Positions 10,461 through 21,639 of a stretch of DNA of 64,000 nucleotides are shown here, piece by piece. The stretch is from Rhodococcus qingshengii JCM 15477. GTDB lineage: Bacteria; Actinomycetota; Actinomycetes; Mycobacteriales; Mycobacteriaceae. The stretch lies in contig NZ_CP096563.1 in the NCBI RefSeq assembly GCF_023221595.1, positions 2,772,501-2,836,500 of the forward strand. The letters run 5' to 3'. Below the pieces are notes generated by a model. That model was not told the DNA's origin. It searched no databases and saw nothing but the letters and a program-made list of their open reading frames with translations. A program made the translations under genes and the position numbers. The stretch's first letter is position 1; every line of letters starts with the position of its first letter.

Positions 10461-12874
10461 TGCGCTCCCGCCTTCGCAATCTTCACCACGGAACCCGCGG
10501 TAACGCAGAGCGTTTCGTAGATCGTGCTACCCGGTGAATTGAGTGGGAGCCAGACTGTTCGAGGCGGGAGTTCGGTGATCTCCAACGGTAATGTGATGGA
10601 ACCGGATTCAGTCGACACCGCAACGTGATCGCCGTTGTCGGCGCCGATCTCGGCAGCGGTCTCGGCAGACAAACGCACGAGTGGGAGCCGTGCCGTACCC
10701 GCCAGGTTGGGCTCGCCGTCTTGCAATCGGCCGTTGTCGAGCAGCATTCGCCAGCTCGACAACACTGCCTCGCCTAGCGCCGGTGTGGGCATGGTGCCTG
10801 ACGGCACCTGAGGCGAGATGGGGCGCGATCCGGACCACGCGCCGAGGCGGTGTATCTCCGAGCGTGCGGAATCTGCGTCGGGTAGGCCCAGATCGATGCC
10901 CATCTCGGATGCGATCGCGTGAAGGACGCGCTGATCCGGCATCACTCCTGTCGTTCTCAATGCGGTGTCGAACACGCGCTCGCGGCCTTCCCAATCGAGG
11001 AAGGTTCCGGGCTTCTCGGCGACCGGTGCCACCGGGAAGACGACGTCGGCGAGTTCGGTGACTCCGCTGTGACGGATCTCCAAACTCACCACGAACCCTG
11101 CTGCTTCGATCGCGGCCCTTGCCTTCGCCGGGTTCGGGAGATCACTCAATTCGACGCCGCCGACAAGAAGGGCAGCAGTCGTCTGCCCCGGATCCAGCAG
11201 ACTCGCGGCGTCGCGCCCGTCGGATGCCGGGATGGAGGCCCCCCACACTGATTCCACCTCCTGACGTGCTGCCGGGTCCGCAACGGGGCGTCCGCCGGGA
11301 AGCAATCCCGGTAGTGCGCCGGCCTCGACGGCGCCGCGATCACCAGCGCGGCGTGGGACCCAAGCCAAACAAGCTCCTGTCGCTTCGGCGAGACGTACCG
11401 CCGCGGCGAAGCCGCCCGCCACCTCACTGAGTCGTTCGCCCAACAGGATCACTGCACCGGGCTGCCGGAGGAGCTGGCCCTCCTCATTTCCAGGGCGAGC
11501 CAACGAATCCATCAGAGCTGCTTCACTTCCGGGTACGGTCCGAAGCAAAGAGCCGCCCATCTTCTGCAGGCCGCGCGTAGCGAATGGCGCGCTGGAGAGC
11601 ACCGTCGTCTTGCCGAAACGTGCGGCCTTGCGCAGCCGCAGGAAGATGATCGGTGACTCCTCCTCGGGCTCGAGAGCTACCAGCAATGCGGCCGGGGCCG
11701 ACTCGAGGTCCTGGTACGTCACCGACTCTTCGAGTGTGCGGCCGGCGACGTGTGCTGAGAGGAAACCTGCCTCTTCGGCAGAATGAGCACGGATTCGGAA
11801 GTCGATGTTGTTGGTAGCGAGAGCAACTCGCGCGAACTTGCCGTAGGCGTAGGCGTCCTCCAAGGTAGAGCGTCCGCCGACGAGTACGCCTGCGTCACCG
11901 CGGGCCTGCGCGAAGGATCGCGCAACGAGGTCGAGTGCCATGGGCCACGACGCCGGAATCAATTCGCCGTCAGCGTTGCGGATCAGGGGAGTGGTGATCC
12001 GATCACCTTGGGTCGTGTACGTGAATGCGAAACGGCCCTTGTCGCAGTTCCATTCCTCGTTGACTTCGGGGTCGTCCCCGGCGAGACGGCGGAGAACCTT
12101 TCCGCGACGGTGGTCCGTGCGCTGAGCACATCCGTCGGCGCAGTGTTCACACACGCTGGGGCTGGACACCAGATCGAACGGTCGCGCCCGGAATCGGTAT
12201 GCCGTACTGGTAAGCGCGCCGACCGGGCACACCTGGATGGTGTTGCCCGAGAAGTAGGACTCGAAGGGCTCGTTGGCGTAGATCCCGACCTGTTGAAGCG
12301 CGCCGCGCTCGAGGAGATCGATGAACGGGTCGCCGGCGATCTGGCCCGAAAACCGTGTGCATCTGGCGCAGAGGACGCAACGCTCGCGGTCGAGCAGGAT
12401 TTCGGACGAGAGTGGGATGGGCTTGGGGTAGGTCCTTTTCTCCTCACCGAACCGGGATTCGGTGCGACCGGTCGACATCGCCTGGTTTTGAAGCGGACAC
12501 TCGCCGCCCTTGTCACACACGGGGCAGTCCAGAGGGTGGTTGATGAGCAGGAGTTCCATCACCCCGCGCTGCGCCTTCTCCGCCACCGGTGACGTGAGCT
12601 GTGTGGTGACGACCATTCCGTCCGCAACCGGTGTCGTGCAGGACGCCACCGGCTTGCGTTGACCTTCGACCTCCACGATGCACTGTCGGCACGCCCCGAC
12701 CGGGTCCAGAAGAGGATGATCGCAGAACCGCGGAATCTGTGTGCCGATCATCTCTGCAGCGCGAATGATCAACGTGCCCTTGGGTACCTGGAGTTCCCGG
12801 CCGTCGATGGTGAGGGTGACGAGATCAATCGGCGGTGCCGCATCGGTTCCAGTGGTGGCGTCGGCTGCAGTCAT
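10457..12874 (-). CDS. nuoG: NADH-quinone oxidoreductase subunit G
   Basis: An 805-residue iron-sulfur subunit. The N-terminus is a 2Fe-2S ferredoxin domain with [15 protein letters not shown], followed by the His-Cys cluster site [17 protein letters not shown], a 4Fe-4S site [11 protein letters not shown], and a molybdopterin-type domain opened by [20 protein letters not shown], all as in family members. It carries electrons from NuoF towards NuoI. The start [15 protein letters not shown] at 12874 overlaps the nuoF stop. The C-terminal half is diverged, as is usual for NuoG. Confidence 0.96.
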   Translation of the reverse strand: MTAADATTGTDAAPPIDLVTLTIDGRELQVPKGTLIIRAAEMIGTQIPRFCDHPLLDPVGACRQCIVEVEGQRKPVASCTTPVADGMVVTTQLTSPVAEKAQRGVMELLLINHPLDCPVCDKGGECPLQNQAMSTGRTESRFGEEKRTYPKPIPLSSEILLDRERCVLCARCTRFSGQIAGDPFIDLLERGALQQVGIYANEPFESYFSGNTIQVCPVGALTSTAYRFRARPFDLVSSPSVCEHCADGCAQRTDHRRGKVLRRLAGDDPEVNEEWNCDKGRFAFTYTTQGDRITTPLIRNADGELIPASWPMALDLVARSFAQARGDAGVLVGGRSTLEDAYAYGKFARVALATNNIDFRIRAHSAEEAGFLSAHVAGRTLEESVTYQDLESAPAALLVALEPEEESPIIFLRLRKAARFGKTTVLSSAPFATRGLQKMGGSLLRTVPGSEAALMDSLARPGNEEGQLLRQPGAVILLGERLSEVAGGFAAAVRLAEATGACLAWVPRRAGDRGAVEAGALPGLLPGGRPVADPAARQEVESVWGASIPASDGRDAASLLDPGQTTAALLVGGVELSDLPNPAKARAAIEAAGFVVSLEIRHSGVTELADVVFPVAPVAEKPGTFLDWEGRERVFDTALRTTGVMPDQRVLHAIASEMGIDLGLPDADSARSEIHRLGAWSGSRPISPQVPSGTMPTPALGEAVLSSWRMLLDNGRLQDGEPNLAGTARLPLVRLSAETAAEIGADNGDHVAVSTESGSITLPLEITELPPRTVWLPLNSPGSTIYETLCVTAGSVVKIAKAGAQ

Positions 12875-14190
12875 GAGACGAACGCTCCTGTCGCGAGAAC
12901 GGACCGGCGAGGATCGAACGGGCATCCGTTGCCGTCGAAATGCGCTACGTATTCCTCGCGGAAGTACTTCAGGGAGGACATGATCGGGCTGGTCGCTCCG
13001 TCGCCCAACGCGCAGAAGGATTTTCCGAGGATGGTGTCCGAGATGTCGAGAAGTTTGGTGAGATCAGCTTCAGTACCTGTTCCGCCTTCGAGTCGCCGCA
13101 GGATCTGCACCAGCCAGTACGTGCCTTCGCGGCACGGCGTGCATTTACCGCAAGATTCGTGGGCGTAGAACTCGGTCCACCGCAGCACCGCGCGCACGAT
13201 GCAGGTTGTGTCGTCGAATATCTGCAGTGCCTTGGTGCCGAGCATCGATCCCGCCGCGCCGACACCCTCGTAGTCGAGTGGGACATCGAGATGTTCGTCG
13301 GTGAAGATCGGAGTCGAGGATCCGCCGGGAGTCCAGAACTTGAGGGTGTGCCCGGTGCGAACGCCGCCCGCGTAATCGAGAAGTTCTCGCAACGTGATGC
13401 CGAGCGGCGCCTCGTACTGGCCGGGAGTGGTGACATGACCAGAGAGCGAGTACAACGTGAACCCCGGCGACTTCTCGCTTCCCATCGACCGGAACCACTC
13501 CGGGCCGCCCAGGACGATCGACGGCACACTCGCGATGGACTCGACGTTGTTGACGACGGTCGGGCAGGCGTAGAGGCCGGCGACGGCGGGGAATGGCGGC
13601 CGCAGTCGAGGCTGACCGCGTCGTCCCTCCAACGAATCGAGGAGGGCTGTCTCCTCACCACAGATGTACGCGCCTGCTCCGGCGTGCACGACGAGATCCA
13701 AGTCGAATCCCGAACCGAGGATGTTGCGGCCCAGGTATCCGGCCGCGTAGGCCTCGGCCACGGCGGTCTGCAGACGTCGCAGGACCGGGACCACCTCGCC
13801 CCGGACGTAGATGAACGCCTTGGCCGCTCGAATTGCATACGCCGCGATGATGACTCCCTCGACCAACGTGTGTGGGGTCGCCATCATCAACGGCATGTCC
13901 TTGCATGTGCCCGGTTCGGACTCGTCGGCATTGACGACGAGATAGTGAGGCTTGCCATCTCCTGGCTTGTCTTCGGTGCTCTGTGGGATGAAACTCCACT
14001 TGAGGCCCGTCGGGAAACCGGCGCCACCGCGCCCACGAAGGCCAGCGTCCTTGACCGTTTCGATCACGGCGTCGGGGGACATGGCTAGCGCTTTGCGTAG
14101 GGCTTGGTAGCCGTCGTGACGAAGGTAGCTGTCGAGGGTCCACGAGTTCGGTTGATCCCAGTAGCGACTCAGGACGGGGGCGAGTGTCAT
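12871..14190 (-). CDS. nuoF: NADH-quinone oxidoreductase subunit F (NADH/FMN binding)
   Basis: A 439-residue flavoprotein subunit that accepts electrons from NADH. It has the NADH/FMN glycine-rich region [16 protein letters not shown] at about residues 52-67, the FMN site region [13 protein letters not shown], and the C-terminal 4Fe-4S motif [15 protein letters not shown]. The start [14 protein letters not shown] at 14190 is one base after the nuoE stop. The stop overlaps nuoG (ATGA). Length is normal. Confidence 0.97.
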   Translation of the reverse strand: MTLAPVLSRYWDQPNSWTLDSYLRHDGYQALRKALAMSPDAVIETVKDAGLRGRGGAGFPTGLKWSFIPQSTEDKPGDGKPHYLVVNADESEPGTCKDMPLMMATPHTLVEGVIIAAYAIRAAKAFIYVRGEVVPVLRRLQTAVAEAYAAGYLGRNILGSGFDLDLVVHAGAGAYICGEETALLDSLEGRRGQPRLRPPFPAVAGLYACPTVVNNVESIASVPSIVLGGPEWFRSMGSEKSPGFTLYSLSGHVTTPGQYEAPLGITLRELLDYAGGVRTGHTLKFWTPGGSSTPIFTDEHLDVPLDYEGVGAAGSMLGTKALQIFDDTTCIVRAVLRWTEFYAHESCGKCTPCREGTYWLVQILRRLEGGTGTEADLTKLLDISDTILGKSFCALGDGATSPIMSSLKYFREEYVAHFDGNGCPFDPRRSVLATGAFVS

Positions 14191-14191
14191 G

Positions 14192-15016
14192 TCACTTCCC
14201 TTCGCCGGGAGCGTCGGCTGCTGAGGCCGAACCGGGTGGGTTGTCGTCGTGAGATCGGCTGATACGCAGTCCGGCAAGAGTTGCCCCGCCGATTGTTTGT
14301 GCTTCGGCTGCTTCGATTCGCGTATCGGGGAACCCGGCCAAGGTGCGTGCGGTCTGTCGGAACGAACACAGTGTGGCACCGCGACTGGGTGTCACGCGCT
14401 CTCCGGCGCGGAGCGCATCGACGAGTGAGCGCGCCGATTCCGGAGTCTGGTTGTCGAAGAACTCCCAGTTGATCATCATGACGGGGGCGTAGTCGCACGC
14501 CGCATTGCACTCGATGTGTTCGAGGGTGATCTTGCCGTCGGACGTCGAGATGGAGTGTCCGCCTTCGTCTCTGGAGCCGGCTGACCCGAGATGCTCTTCG
14601 AGTGCTGCGAGGATGTCGTCTCCGCCCATGATCGCGCAGAGCGTGTTGGTGCAGACTCCGACCAGATACTCACCCGTCGGACCACGGCGATACATCGAGT
14701 AGAAGGTGGAAACGGCGGCAACCTCGGCGCCGGTCAAACCCAGCTTGGCACTGCAGAAATCGATCCCGGCCGGGGTGATGTACCCGTCCTCGGACTGCAC
14801 GAGATGAAGGAGCGGCAGGAGGGCTGATCGACTGGTGGTCGCCGCGGCGTCAGGCTCACGGTAACGAGCGATGACGGTTTCGGCATCGGCGTCGAGTCGA
14901 GCGAGTACGTCAGGCGGATAACTCGATCGTGCGCCAGAGCGTACCAGTTGCGTGGGCTCGTTCGGGCGCGGCCCGAGTTCGATGAACACCCGTGACGAGC
15001 CGTTCGGGCCGGTCAT
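14192..15016 (-). CDS. nuoE: NADH-quinone oxidoreductase subunit E
   Basis: A 274-residue subunit of the NADH dehydrogenase module with a thioredoxin-like 2Fe-2S domain. Cluster N1a ligands are seen in [12 protein letters not shown] and [12 protein letters not shown]. The helical N-terminal part includes [15 protein letters not shown]. Residues after about 225 form a low-complexity hydrophilic tail ending DAPGEGK, which makes it longer than enterobacterial NuoE. The start [15 protein letters not shown] overlaps the nuoD stop (ATGA). Confidence 0.95.
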   Translation of the reverse strand: MTGPNGSSRVFIELGPRPNEPTQLVRSGARSSYPPDVLARLDADAETVIARYREPDAAATTSRSALLPLLHLVQSEDGYITPAGIDFCSAKLGLTGAEVAAVSTFYSMYRRGPTGEYLVGVCTNTLCAIMGGDDILAALEEHLGSAGSRDEGGHSISTSDGKITLEHIECNAACDYAPVMMINWEFFDNQTPESARSLVDALRAGERVTPSRGATLCSFRQTARTLAGFPDTRIEAAEAQTIGGATLAGLRISRSHDDNPPGSASAADAPGEGK

Positions 15017-16344
15017 CGGTCCACTCCGCCCATGACGGGATCGATACTGGCAACCGAGGCGATCACGTCGGACACCATGCCTCCCTCGCACATCGCCGCT
15101 ACCGCTTGAAGGTTGGTGAATGACGGATCCCGGAAATGGACGCGGTACGGCCGGGTTCCCCCGTCGCTGACCATGTGCACACCCAACTCGCCACGCGGGG
15201 ACTCGACGGCGACGTACACCTGGCCGGGCGGCACGCGGATTCCTTCGGTGACCAGTTTGAAATGGTGAATCAGACCCTCCATGGACGACTCCATGATCTT
15301 GGCGATGTGCTTCTGCGAATTGCCGAGGCCATCCGGTCCGACAGCGAGATCGGCAGGCCAGGCGATCTTCTTGTCGTCCACCATGACCGGCCCCGGTTGC
15401 AGTTTGTCGAGGCACTGCTCGACGATCTTGAGGGACTCCTTCATCTCCTCGACACGGATGACGTACCTTCCGTAGCAATCGGATCCGTCGTGCGTCACGA
15501 CGTCGAATTCGTAGTTCTCGTAGCCGCAGTAGGGCTGCGCTCGACGCTGATCGTGGGGGAGACCCGTGGCGCGTAGGACCGGCCCCGTCACGCCGAGCGC
15601 CATGCAGCCGGTGAGATCGAGATATCCGATTCCCTGGGTGCGGGCTTTCCAGATGGAGTTGTCGCTGAGCATCAGTTCGACGTCACGCAACCGTTTCGGT
15701 AGGACCTTCAACAGTTCTCGTACCTTCGCGACCGACCCGTCGGGTAGATCCTGAGCGAGACCACCAGGCCTGATGTAGGCGTGATTCATCCGCAGTCCGG
15801 TGATCGTCTCGAACACGTCCAGAATCAATTCGCGTTCGCGGAATCCGAACAGCATCGCCGTCACGGCGCCCAGTTCCATTCCACCGGTTGCCAGGGCGAC
15901 AAGGTGCGACGAGATTCGATTGAGCTCCATCATCATCACGCGAATGACGGTGGCTCGCTCGGGAATGTCGTCGGTGATGCCGAGAAGTTTTTCGACTCCG
16001 AGGCAGTACGCGGTTTCGTTGAAGAACGGTGACAGGTAGTCCATTCGAGTAACGAAAGTGACGCCCTGCGTCCAGTTCCGGTATTCGAGATTCTTTTCGA
16101 TTCCGGTGTGCAGGTAGCCGATTCCACACCGAGCTTCCACGACTGTCTCACCCTCGATTTCGAGAATGAGGCGCAAGACGCCGTGAGTGGACGGATGCTG
16201 CGGGCCCATGTTGACCACGATCCGTTCGGCCTCGCCGGTTCGCTGGCGAGCGGCCGCGGTGACGATGTCGTCCCAGTCCTGACCCGATGCTGTGACGACG
16301 GTTTCCGTCGTGGCACCGGAGTTGCTTCCTGTCGTCTCGTTCAT
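15013..16344 (-). CDS. nuoD: NADH-quinone oxidoreductase subunit D
   Basis: A 443-residue 49-kDa-type subunit that lines the quinone site with NuoB. The signature [15 protein letters not shown] is at about residues 45-59, with the conserved [17 protein letters not shown] and DYLSPFFNE blocks after it. The C-terminal [15 protein letters not shown] and DPVMGGVDR are typical. The ATG shares one base with the nuoC stop (TGATG arrangement). There is an N-terminal extension of about 40 residues rich in Thr/Ser/Asn, common in actinobacterial homologues. Confidence 0.97.
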   Translation of the reverse strand: MNETTGSNSGATTETVVTASGQDWDDIVTAAARQRTGEAERIVVNMGPQHPSTHGVLRLILEIEGETVVEARCGIGYLHTGIEKNLEYRNWTQGVTFVTRMDYLSPFFNETAYCLGVEKLLGITDDIPERATVIRVMMMELNRISSHLVALATGGMELGAVTAMLFGFRERELILDVFETITGLRMNHAYIRPGGLAQDLPDGSVAKVRELLKVLPKRLRDVELMLSDNSIWKARTQGIGYLDLTGCMALGVTGPVLRATGLPHDQRRAQPYCGYENYEFDVVTHDGSDCYGRYVIRVEEMKESLKIVEQCLDKLQPGPVMVDDKKIAWPADLAVGPDGLGNSQKHIAKIMESSMEGLIHHFKLVTEGIRVPPGQVYVAVESPRGELGVHMVSDGGTRPYRVHFRDPSFTNLQAVAAMCEGGMVSDVIASVASIDPVMGGVDR

Positions 16345-17006
16345 CAGTTGTACGACCTACGCTCGTCGGGTGGAGGAGTCTGGGCGCCCTTGTACTCGAC
16401 CGGGATACCGCCGAGCGGATAGTCCTTGCGCTGTGGGTGGCCCTTCCAGTCGTCGGGCATCTCGATACGGGTCAGGGCCGGGTGACCGTCGAAGACGATC
16501 CCGAAGAAGTCGTAGGTCTCACGCTCGTGCCAATCGTTGGTGGGGTATATCCCGACGATGGACGGAATATGTGGATCGGTGTCCGGCACGGACACTTCCA
16601 GTCTGATCCGGCGGTTGTGCGTGATCGAAGCAAATGGATACACGGCGTGGAGCTCGCGACCGGTGTCCTGCGGATAGTGGACTCCATCGACACCCAGGCA
16701 AAGTTCGAAGCGCAGTTCCGATTCGTCGCGCAGTCTGCGCGCGACCTGCGGGAGGTGAGACCGTTCGACATGCAGCGTCATCTCGTCTCGAAAGATCACT
16801 ACCCGCTCGATTGCATCGGTCAAAGTGCTGCCCGCGCTGCGCAATGCGGCATCCAAGGAGTCCGCAACTTCGTCGAAGTATCCACCGAACGGTCGAGAGG
16901 CCTTGTCCTCTACTGAGATCGGCGGGGCGAGCCGGCTGTAGCCCGAGGTGTCACCACTGCCGCGGACCCCGAACATCCCCCTCGATCCGTTGTTGCCCGC
17001 GGTCAT
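16344..17006 (-). CDS. nuoC: NADH-quinone oxidoreductase subunit C
   Basis: A 220-residue 30-kDa-type subunit of the Complex I hydrophilic arm. The family signature is seen as [20 protein letters not shown] followed by [20 protein letters not shown]. The protein is a scaffold that packs against NuoD. The start [16 protein letters not shown] at 17006 overlaps the nuoB stop; upstream the open frame only mirrors nuoB. nuoC and nuoD are separate genes here, not fused as in E. coli. Confidence 0.96.
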   Translation of the reverse strand: MTAGNNGSRGMFGVRGSGDTSGYSRLAPPISVEDKASRPFGGYFDEVADSLDAALRSAGSTLTDAIERVVIFRDEMTLHVERSHLPQVARRLRDESELRFELCLGVDGVHYPQDTGRELHAVYPFASITHNRRIRLEVSVPDTDPHIPSIVGIYPTNDWHERETYDFFGIVFDGHPALTRIEMPDDWKGHPQRKDYPLGGIPVEYKGAQTPPPDERRSYN

Positions 17007-17557
17007 CGCAGAAGCCCCTTCATGTCGATGGTGGGGGTGGATGCCAGTGCGGCGCGCTCGGCTGCCGCGCGTGCCTCTTCGCGGTTCACGCCGAGGGGCA
17101 TCTCCTGGATCTTTCGGTGCAGTTCGATGATCGCGTTCAGGAGCATCTCCGGCCGCGGCGGACAGCCGGGCAAGTAGATGTCGACCGGCACGATGTGGTC
17201 GACGCCCTGTACCACTGCGTAGTTGTTGAACATACCGCCGGACGACGCACACACACCCATGGCCAGAACCCATTTCGGCTCGGCCATCTGGTCGTAGACC
17301 TGACGAAGTACCGGCCCCATCTTTTGACTGACCCGCCCGGCCACGATCAGAAGGTCTGCCTGTCGCGGCGACGCGCGGAATGCCTCCATGCCGAACCGCG
17401 CCAGGTCGAAGCGACCTGACGTGGTTGCCATCATCTCGATCGCGCAGCACGCGAGCCCGAAGGTGGCAGGCCACAGTGATCCTTTGCGGGCATACCCTGC
17501 CAGGCCCTCGACAGTGGTCAGTAAAAATCCGCTGGGGAGCTTTTCTTCGAGACCCAT
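17003..17557 (-). CDS. nuoB: NADH-quinone oxidoreductase subunit B
   Basis: A 184-residue subunit carrying cluster N2, the last electron carrier before quinone. The unusual adjacent cysteines are visible in [14 protein letters not shown], with further ligands in [13 protein letters not shown] and [12 protein letters not shown]. It starts [14 protein letters not shown] at 17557. It is separated from nuoA by 80 bp, the only sizeable gap in the operon. Length is normal. Confidence 0.97.
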   Translation of the reverse strand: MGLEEKLPSGFLLTTVEGLAGYARKGSLWPATFGLACCAIEMMATTSGRFDLARFGMEAFRASPRQADLLIVAGRVSQKMGPVLRQVYDQMAEPKWVLAMGVCASSGGMFNNYAVVQGVDHIVPVDIYLPGCPPRPEMLLNAIIELHRKIQEMPLGVNREEARAAAERAALASTPTIDMKGLLR

Positions 17558-17637
17558 ATCCGACTCTCTTCAGTCGTAACAGCTGCGGTGTGACCGGTTT
17601 TGTCTGACGTATGTGTGCTGTACCTGTGTCCGCTGGC

Positions 17638-17997
17638 CTAGTCCCAACCGAGACCGCCTCGTCGCCATTCGTATGCGTATGCCACCGAGACGTTGACTAT
17701 GAAAAGGCCCATCGCCGCGAGGCCGAACAAGCCGAGCGAATCGAAATGCACCGCCCACGGGTAGAGGAAAACGATCTCGATGTCGAAGATGATGAACAGC
17801 ATTGCCGTCAGATAGAACTTGACGGGAAACCGCCCGCCACCGGCGGTACGGGGTGCCGGTTCGATTCCGCATTCGTAGGCTTCGAGTTTCGCCCTGTTGT
17901 ACCGCTTCGGGCCGACCACGGACGCGAGAACAACCGACACCACAGCGAAGGCCATCGCGATGACCCCGAGGACGAGAATGGGGATGTAAGCGTTCAT
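17638..17997 (-). CDS. nuoA: NADH-quinone oxidoreductase subunit A
   Basis: A 119-residue three-helix membrane subunit and first gene of the Complex I operon. It has the loop [20 protein letters not shown] with the conserved cysteine near the quinone cavity, and [20 protein letters not shown] with its acidic helix. The start [12 protein letters not shown] at 17997 has a purine-rich stretch (GAGAGGAG on the minus strand) about 10 bases upstream. The 211 bp before it separate it from the receiver gene at 18209 and presumably hold the operon promoter. Confidence 0.96.
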   Translation of the reverse strand: MNAYIPILVLGVIAMAFAVVSVVLASVVGPKRYNRAKLEAYECGIEPAPRTAGGGRFPVKFYLTAMLFIIFDIEIVFLYPWAVHFDSLGLFGLAAMGLFIVNVSVAYAYEWRRGGLGWD

Positions 17998-18208
17998 GTC
18001 ACCCGAACTCCTCTCCGCTGTGCGGATGTCCGCCCAGCCCGAAGGTGCCGTTCGATTTCGATACTGCCAGCAATTCGATACTTATGTGACCTGCGACACC
18101 CACACTAGGGGAGGCCTCCGACATTGGGTTCGTTTTCGGGGTGCGGAGTTTCGCTCTCGAAAGTCCGAAGTAGTCGGCGCCGCAACGAATCACCGCTGCA
18201 ACGGGTGC
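17998..18208 (-). other. Presumed promoter region of the nuo operon
   Basis: These 211 bp lie between the receiver gene and nuoA. A degenerate CRP/GlxR-like element, TGTGACCTGCGACACC at 18085-18100, has one good half-site (TGTGA) and a poor second one. No clean sigma-A promoter was recognised. The receiver gene upstream reads in the same direction, so transcription may also come from there. Confidence 0.35.
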
Positions 18209-18631
18209 TCACCGGCTCAGTTGTCGACGCAGAAGCGCGATGACGGTGGAAGCAAGTTCGATCGGATCTATCGGCTGCGGCACTGAGGCTTCCGCTCTCG
18301 ACCACGACGCCAGCCACGCATCGTCGGGTCGACCGGTCAGTACGAGGATCGGTGGACAGTCGGCGATCTCGTCCTTGAGTTGTTTCGCGACGCCCATGCC
18401 GCCCGCCGGACTCGCCTCGCCGTCGAGGATTGCGAGGTCGATTCCGCCGGCGTCGAGCTTGGCTACGACGATCGGTGCCGTCGCGACCTCGATGTAGTCG
18501 ATGGTGGGCATCGACGGATGTGGGCGCTCTCCGAGAGCGAGCCGAACTTGCTCGCGCGTGTGTGCGTCGTCGCTGTAGACGAGGATGCGCACGGGTGCCA
18601 TGGAGTTGGGCTCTGCGGTCTCGGCGGACAC
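18209..18631 (-). CDS. Atypical response-regulator receiver domain protein (Rv3143-like)
   Basis: A 140-residue stand-alone receiver-like domain with no output domain. The acidic pair is seen in ILVYSDDAHTREQ, the phospho-acceptor candidate in IDLAILDGEASPAGGMG, and the Thr/Ser site in PPILVLTGRPDD. The lysine expected in the canonical KP motif is replaced (SVPQPIDPIELA), so normal phosphorylation signalling is doubtful. M. tuberculosis has a similar gene (Rv3143) next to its nuo operon, as I recall, which suggests a conserved link to Complex I. The start could also be the internal ATG at 18601 (MAPVRILV). No sensor kinase is nearby. Confidence 0.8.
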   Translation of the reverse strand: MSAETAEPNSMAPVRILVYSDDAHTREQVRLALGERPHPSMPTIDYIEVATAPIVVAKLDAGGIDLAILDGEASPAGGMGVAKQLKDEIADCPPILVLTGRPDDAWLASWSRAEASVPQPIDPIELASTVIALLRRQLSR

Positions 18632-18725
18632 GCGGCCGACGTTACTCCGGGCGGTCCCCGGCTACCGGCGAATCTTCAACATCGGCAGGGACTTCCGCGA
18701 AAACACAGCTCGGCTTCACAGCAAA

Positions 18726-18763
18726 CGGCCCTTACCCGGCGATGAACGCCGAAGTAAGGGCCG
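18726..18763 (-). terminator. Branched hairpin, likely terminator for the SRPBCC gene
   Basis: Perfect 10-bp outer arms CGGCCCTTAC (18726-18735) and GTAAGGGCCG (18754-18763) enclose a second stem CGGCG/CGCCG. It lies 18 bp past the stop of the minus-strand gene at 18782 and is followed in that direction by a short T-run. Confidence 0.7.
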
Positions 18764-18781
18764 CCTGAATTGCGTGTGCGC

Positions 18782-19216
18782 TCAGAAGTTTTCGACGAAC
18801 TTCGTCAGGCCCTTGCTCGCTGTTTCCAGGGCCGTCTTCTGTGCCTTCTTCACCAGGAAGCCCGGCAGCGGGATCTTGGGATCGATGGTCAGTTCGAAGG
18901 TGACTTTGGTTCCACCGTCGGTGGGAGTCAAGACGTACGAGCCGTCCTGCTGGTTCTGCTGACCGCTCTCCACGAGGGTCCAGGTCACCTTCTCGTCGCC
19001 CTCGAAGGTGTAGTCGACTACCTGCTCGTCGTTGATTCCCAGAATGGACACGGCCATGCGAACGCGATGGGGGCGACCGTCGTCGTGGGTGCTCTCGATG
19101 GTGATCTTCTTGTGTGCAGACGACCACTCCGGCAGCCGATCGACGGCTGCTACGGCCTTCATCACCGTTTCCGGATCAGCCTTGATCTCGAATTCCTTGA
19201 CGCCCGAAACGGCCAT
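18782..19216 (-). CDS. SRPBCC (START-like) ligand-binding protein
   Basis: A 144-residue protein of the polyketide-cyclase/dehydrase type SRPBCC fold. The N-terminal strand FEIKADPETVMKAVAAVDRL and helix PEWSSAHKKI, then VVDYTFEGDEKVTWTLVESG and a C-terminal long helix KTALETASKGLTKFVENF, match the usual small actinobacterial members. No signal peptide or membrane segment is seen. Such proteins bind hydrophobic ligands; the ligand here is unknown. It is transcribed towards the receiver gene and has its own terminator-like hairpin downstream. A GGAG-like sequence precedes ATG 19216. Confidence 0.8.
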   Translation of the reverse strand: MAVSGVKEFEIKADPETVMKAVAAVDRLPEWSSAHKKITIESTHDDGRPHRVRMAVSILGINDEQVVDYTFEGDEKVTWTLVESGQQNQQDGSYVLTPTDGGTKVTFELTIDPKIPLPGFLVKKAQKTALETASKGLTKFVENF

Positions 19217-19303
19217 GAACGTGCTCCTTCTCGCCTTGCGGCAACGGTTCGTGATTACTGCAGTTGCGCAATTAGATCATTCGGTGATCGGGTTGGCGTC
19301 GAG

Positions 19304-19783
19304 CTAGTCCATGCCGTTCTTGCGCATCTGGTCCCGCAATGCGCCCTGGACGGCTTGTGAAACCCACGAGTTGAGGGAGACTCCGTTCTGATTGGCGGCC
19401 TCCTCGGCGCGGGCTTTGATCTGCTCCATCATCCTCAACGTCACCCGGCTGATATCTCCGCTGACGTCGTCGAACGAGTAGGTTGAGTCCTTCTTCTCGT
19501 CGTCTGCCTTCTCGTTTGCACCCTCGCCGCCGGTCGAGTTCGGCGGGCGAACGACGTCGACCAGTAATTCGCTTCCGTCGAGATTCACCTTGACCTCTCG
19601 GTCGCCCAGCTTCGCCCCGATCTCCTTGGCCAGTTCCGTCGCCGCGGCCAACAAGACCAGGCGGACCGAGGGTTCGATGGCGGCGGACAACGACGCCGCA
19701 ATCCGGCGCGTGTGATCGTCGCCGAGTTCGGCTGCAGTGGCGAGGTCGTTCTGCAGCTTTGCGGTGTACTCCGAAATGTCCAT
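19304..19783 (-). CDS. Ribbon-helix-helix (HicB-like C-terminus) DNA-binding protein
   Basis: A 159-residue protein. Residues 1-75 or so form a mixed N-terminal domain (MDISEYTAKLQNDLATAAEL; VRLVLLAAATELAKEIGAKL), followed by an acidic linker (about 80-105). The C-terminal 50 residues resemble a ribbon-helix-helix unit: ISRVTLRMMEQIKARAEEAA then NGVSLNSWVSQAVQGAL, as in HicB/Arc-type antitoxins. No toxin gene is adjacent. The upstream region shared with thyX holds two TGACGTCA palindromes, so autoregulation and possibly control of thyX are likely inferences. The start ATG 19783 gives a complete domain. Confidence 0.7.
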   Translation of the reverse strand: MDISEYTAKLQNDLATAAELGDDHTRRIAASLSAAIEPSVRLVLLAAATELAKEIGAKLGDREVKVNLDGSELLVDVVRPPNSTGGEGANEKADDEKKDSTYSFDDVSGDISRVTLRMMEQIKARAEEAANQNGVSLNSWVSQAVQGALRDQMRKNGMD

Positions 19784-19803
19784 GACACCACAGTGGCGTC
19801 AAA

Positions 19804-19836
19804 AGTGACGTCAGTCAAGGATGCGATGACGTCACT
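19804..19836. promoter_or_regulatory. Paired TGACGTCA operator in the divergent thyX region
   Basis: AGTGACGTCA (19804-19813) and TGACGTCACT (19827-19836) form a perfect 10-bp inverted repeat. Each arm holds an 8-bp palindrome, and the palindromes are 21 bp apart, two helical turns. It starts 21 bp upstream of the ribbon-helix-helix gene, whose product is the obvious candidate ligand. Confidence 0.6.
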
Positions 19837-19859
19837 CGGTATCGAGGGCGGTCGACCGC

Positions 19860-19867
19860 TATAGAGT
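19860..19867 (+). promoter_or_regulatory. Probable -10 element for thyX
   Basis: TATAGAGT is the best sigma-A -10 candidate in the gap. It lies 70 bp before the thyX start and downstream of the TGACGTCA pair, which would sit near its -35 region. Confidence 0.4.
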
Positions 19868-19937
19868 TGCCCAGCACCTGAGGCGAACGGCGCCCGGGTT
19901 TCGTGCTGGTCGTTTCGTGCTTGTCGAGGAGTGGGTT

Positions 19938-21639
<1,702 letters not shown>

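Noticed and set aside
18085..18100. CRP/GlxR site for the nuo promoter
   Set aside because: Only one half-site is good; the match is too weak to be claimed as a site.
19304..19783. Complete toxin-antitoxin pair
   Set aside because: Only an RHH-like protein is found; neighbours are SRPBCC and thyX, neither a toxin.
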